DNA of 14,389 nucleotides from positions 1 to 14,389 of the forward strand of contig CALBME010000063.1 in assembly GCA_937896295.1 (NCBI GenBank), written 5' to 3'. Below the pieces are notes generated by a model, which did no database searches, was not told the DNA's origin, and saw only the letters and a program-made list of their open reading frames with translations. The stretch comes from an uncultured Micavibrio sp. (GTDB taxonomy: Bacteria; Pseudomonadota; Alphaproteobacteria; Micavibrionales; UBA1664). Below, one piece after another: positions 13,423-14,389 of the stretch (the stretch's first letter is position 1; every line of letters starts with the position of its first letter). The translations under genes and the position numbers were made by a program.

Positions 13423-13982
13423 CGCATCCGGCCCCGCATATTCCTGTCATGCTTACGGAAGTGCTGGCTGCGCTCGCGCCCAAAAAAGACGAAGTTTATG
13501 TCGACGGTACGTTCGGGGCGGGCGGATACACCAACGCCATTCTGGATGCTGCCGATTGCCGGGTGGTTGGTATTGACCGGGATGAAACCGCGATTGAGGC
13601 CGCGAAGACGCGTAACGGTCTGACACTCGTTCACGGGGCGTTTGGCGATGTCCGTGGACATCTGAACGGTCTGGGCGTTTCTGAGGTTGATGGATTTGTG
13701 CTCGATCTTGGGGTTTCGTCGATGCAGATCGATGAGGGCGCCCGGGGTTTTTCCTTTAACAAGGACGGGCCGCTGGACATGCGCATGGACCGCAGCAGCG
13801 GCGAGCCGGCGAGTACACTTGTGAATACGTGGCCCGAGAAAGATCTTGCCGATCTTATCTGGAAGTACGGCGAAGAGCGGTTTGGACGTAAAATCGCGGC
13901 TGCCATCGTCAAGGCCCGCAGCGAGAAGCCTATTGAAACAACCCTGGCGCTGGCCAGAAATCTGGCGCCTGAACAAGGATGA
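13419..13982 (+). CDS. rsmH: 16S rRNA (cytosine(1402)-N(4))-methyltransferase, truncated by a sequence join
   Basis: RsmH (MraW) methylates N4 of C1402 in 16S rRNA using S-adenosylmethionine. The first ~178 residues are normal: HIPVMLTEVL (7-16), the SAM-binding DGTFGAGGYT (29-38), D53 in GIDRDE, LDLGVSSMQID (95-105) and RGFSFNKDGPLDMRMD (109-124). After KPIETTLALA (170-179) the protein ends in RNLAPEQG and a stop, giving 187 residues against roughly 300-320 for the family. The missing part includes the rest of the insertion and the C-terminal half of the catalytic domain. From the same point a LysM protein reads in another frame, so the truncation is a junction artefact or rearrangement, not a normal variant. 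The ATG overlaps the mraZ stop. Confidence 0.9.
   Translation: MTHPAPHIPVMLTEVLAALAPKKDEVYVDGTFGAGGYTNAILDAADCRVVGIDRDETAIEAAKTRNGLTLVHGAFGDVRGHLNGLGVSEVDGFVLDLGVSSMQIDEGARGFSFNKDGPLDMRMDRSSGEPASTLVNTWPEKDLADLIWKYGEERFGRKIAAAIVKARSEKPIETTLALARNLAPEQG
13939..13960. other. Chimeric junction between rsmH and a LysM protein gene
   Basis: The segment reads as T-L-A-L-A in the rsmH frame and as Q-P-W-R-W-P-E in the LysM frame. Both are plausible for their own families, so the shared stretch of about 14-17 bases is where the sequence switches. Confidence 0.65.
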
Positions 13983-14389
13983 AATCAAAGACCCGCACTG
14001 GATCTATCCCGGTGATGTGATCGTACTTGATTATTCGGATGGCTCGCCACGACTGAGATTGATGAAGCAGCACTCAAGTGGCGGCAGCGGCGAGGTCAAG
14101 CTGTCGCCGCGCATCCGCTCGGAAGCCAGTACTGGCTTTGCCATTCCCAGCATTCCGCCGTCGGTAATCGAGCCGTATTTGTCGCAACCACTGGTTGTAG
14201 GCCCGGATCAACTGAAAAATGCCCCGCGTGTCGCGCAAGGGCCAGACGACAGGGTGATTCTGTCAGTTGGCGAAAAAGCCTACGTCGTGGGTATTGCCGA
14301 TAACGATCCGAATCTGATCTGGCAAATTTACCGCCCGGGCAAAGCCCTGACTGATCCGGACACCAAGGAACTGCTGGGCTATGAAGCAG
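13942..14389 (+). CDS. LysM peptidoglycan-binding protein, fragment (both ends missing)
   Basis: The frame is open from the junction to the window edge, with no start codon of its own. It begins PWRWPEIWRLNKDEI, followed by KDPHWIYPGDVIVLDY, the second half of a LysM domain that binds N-acetylglucosamine sugars of peptidoglycan. A linker follows, and then a domain with VILSVGEKAYVVGI and WQIYRPGKALTDPDTKELLGYEA. This order is typical of betaproteobacterial LysM proteins (often encoded near dprA; that location is recalled, not seen here). The N-terminal signal peptide and first half of LysM are absent because the sequence switches from rsmH at about 13,945. Function is inferred from the family only. 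Confidence 0.85.

Noticed and set aside
12924..13988. Minus-strand frame of 354 codons opposite mraZ and rsmH
   Set aside because: It overlaps two firmly identified genes and shows no domain.

Overview
The window looks like a metagenomic or draft contig. Its core, from about base 310 to about 13,945, comes from an alphaproteobacterium. The evidence is a PleD-type response regulator with a degenerate second receiver, alphaproteobacterial-style SdhC/D/A/B, a MraZ-RsmH pair opening a division/cell-wall cluster, and a type A RNase P RNA. The two outer ends do not fit this core. The first ~300 bases encode the C-terminal domain of a 5'-nucleotidase, joined in frame to the middle of PleD. The last ~440 bases encode a LysM protein of betaproteobacterial style, joined into the middle of rsmH. 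Both joins lie on short stretches that read plausibly in both partner genes, so assembly or library chimeras are the most economical explanation.

Layout: (1) 2-1363, nucleotidase/PleD fusion, closed by a strong terminator. (2) 1507-1929, ndk on the minus strand, with a hairpin downstream and a recognisable promoter upstream. (3) 2162-2671, msrB with a twin-arginine signal peptide and its own terminator. (4) 2737-6024, an RluA-type pseudouridine synthase followed by sdhC, sdhD and sdhA, tightly packed. (5) 6062-7972, a cassette of three genes between sdhA and sdhB: a small unknown protein, an NADPH-dependent FMN reductase on the opposite strand, and an unknown protein with a possible GNAT-like core. 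(6) 8050-8829, sdhB with its own strong promoter. (7) 8885-11570, an unknown protein with a jelly-roll-like metal motif, a UMF1-type MFS transporter and an AmpD-like amidase. (8) 11603-11973, rnpB. (9) 12091-12578, two small minus-strand genes, one a single-pass membrane peptide. (10) 12579-12969, a 391-bp regulatory gap, then mraZ and the start of rsmH.

How the genes fit together: SdhC and SdhD anchor SdhA and SdhB in the inner membrane as succinate:quinone oxidoreductase (complex II). Here the iron-sulfur subunit is cut off from the other three by about 2 kb and must be transcribed separately. The sdhB promoter has its -10 box six bases before the ATG. This is the same distance that separates the rnpB -10 box from the inferred 5' end of the RNA, so sdhB is predicted to be a leaderless mRNA. 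Upstream of mraZ, three CCCA (TGGG) units repeat at exactly 10 bp and match the known MraZ operator layout.

I see no CRISPR array, transposase, phage gene, tRNA or defence system. The most notable items are the split, probably leaderless sdhB, the MraZ operator, the two chimeric joins and the unrecognised genes between sdhA and the MFS transporter.
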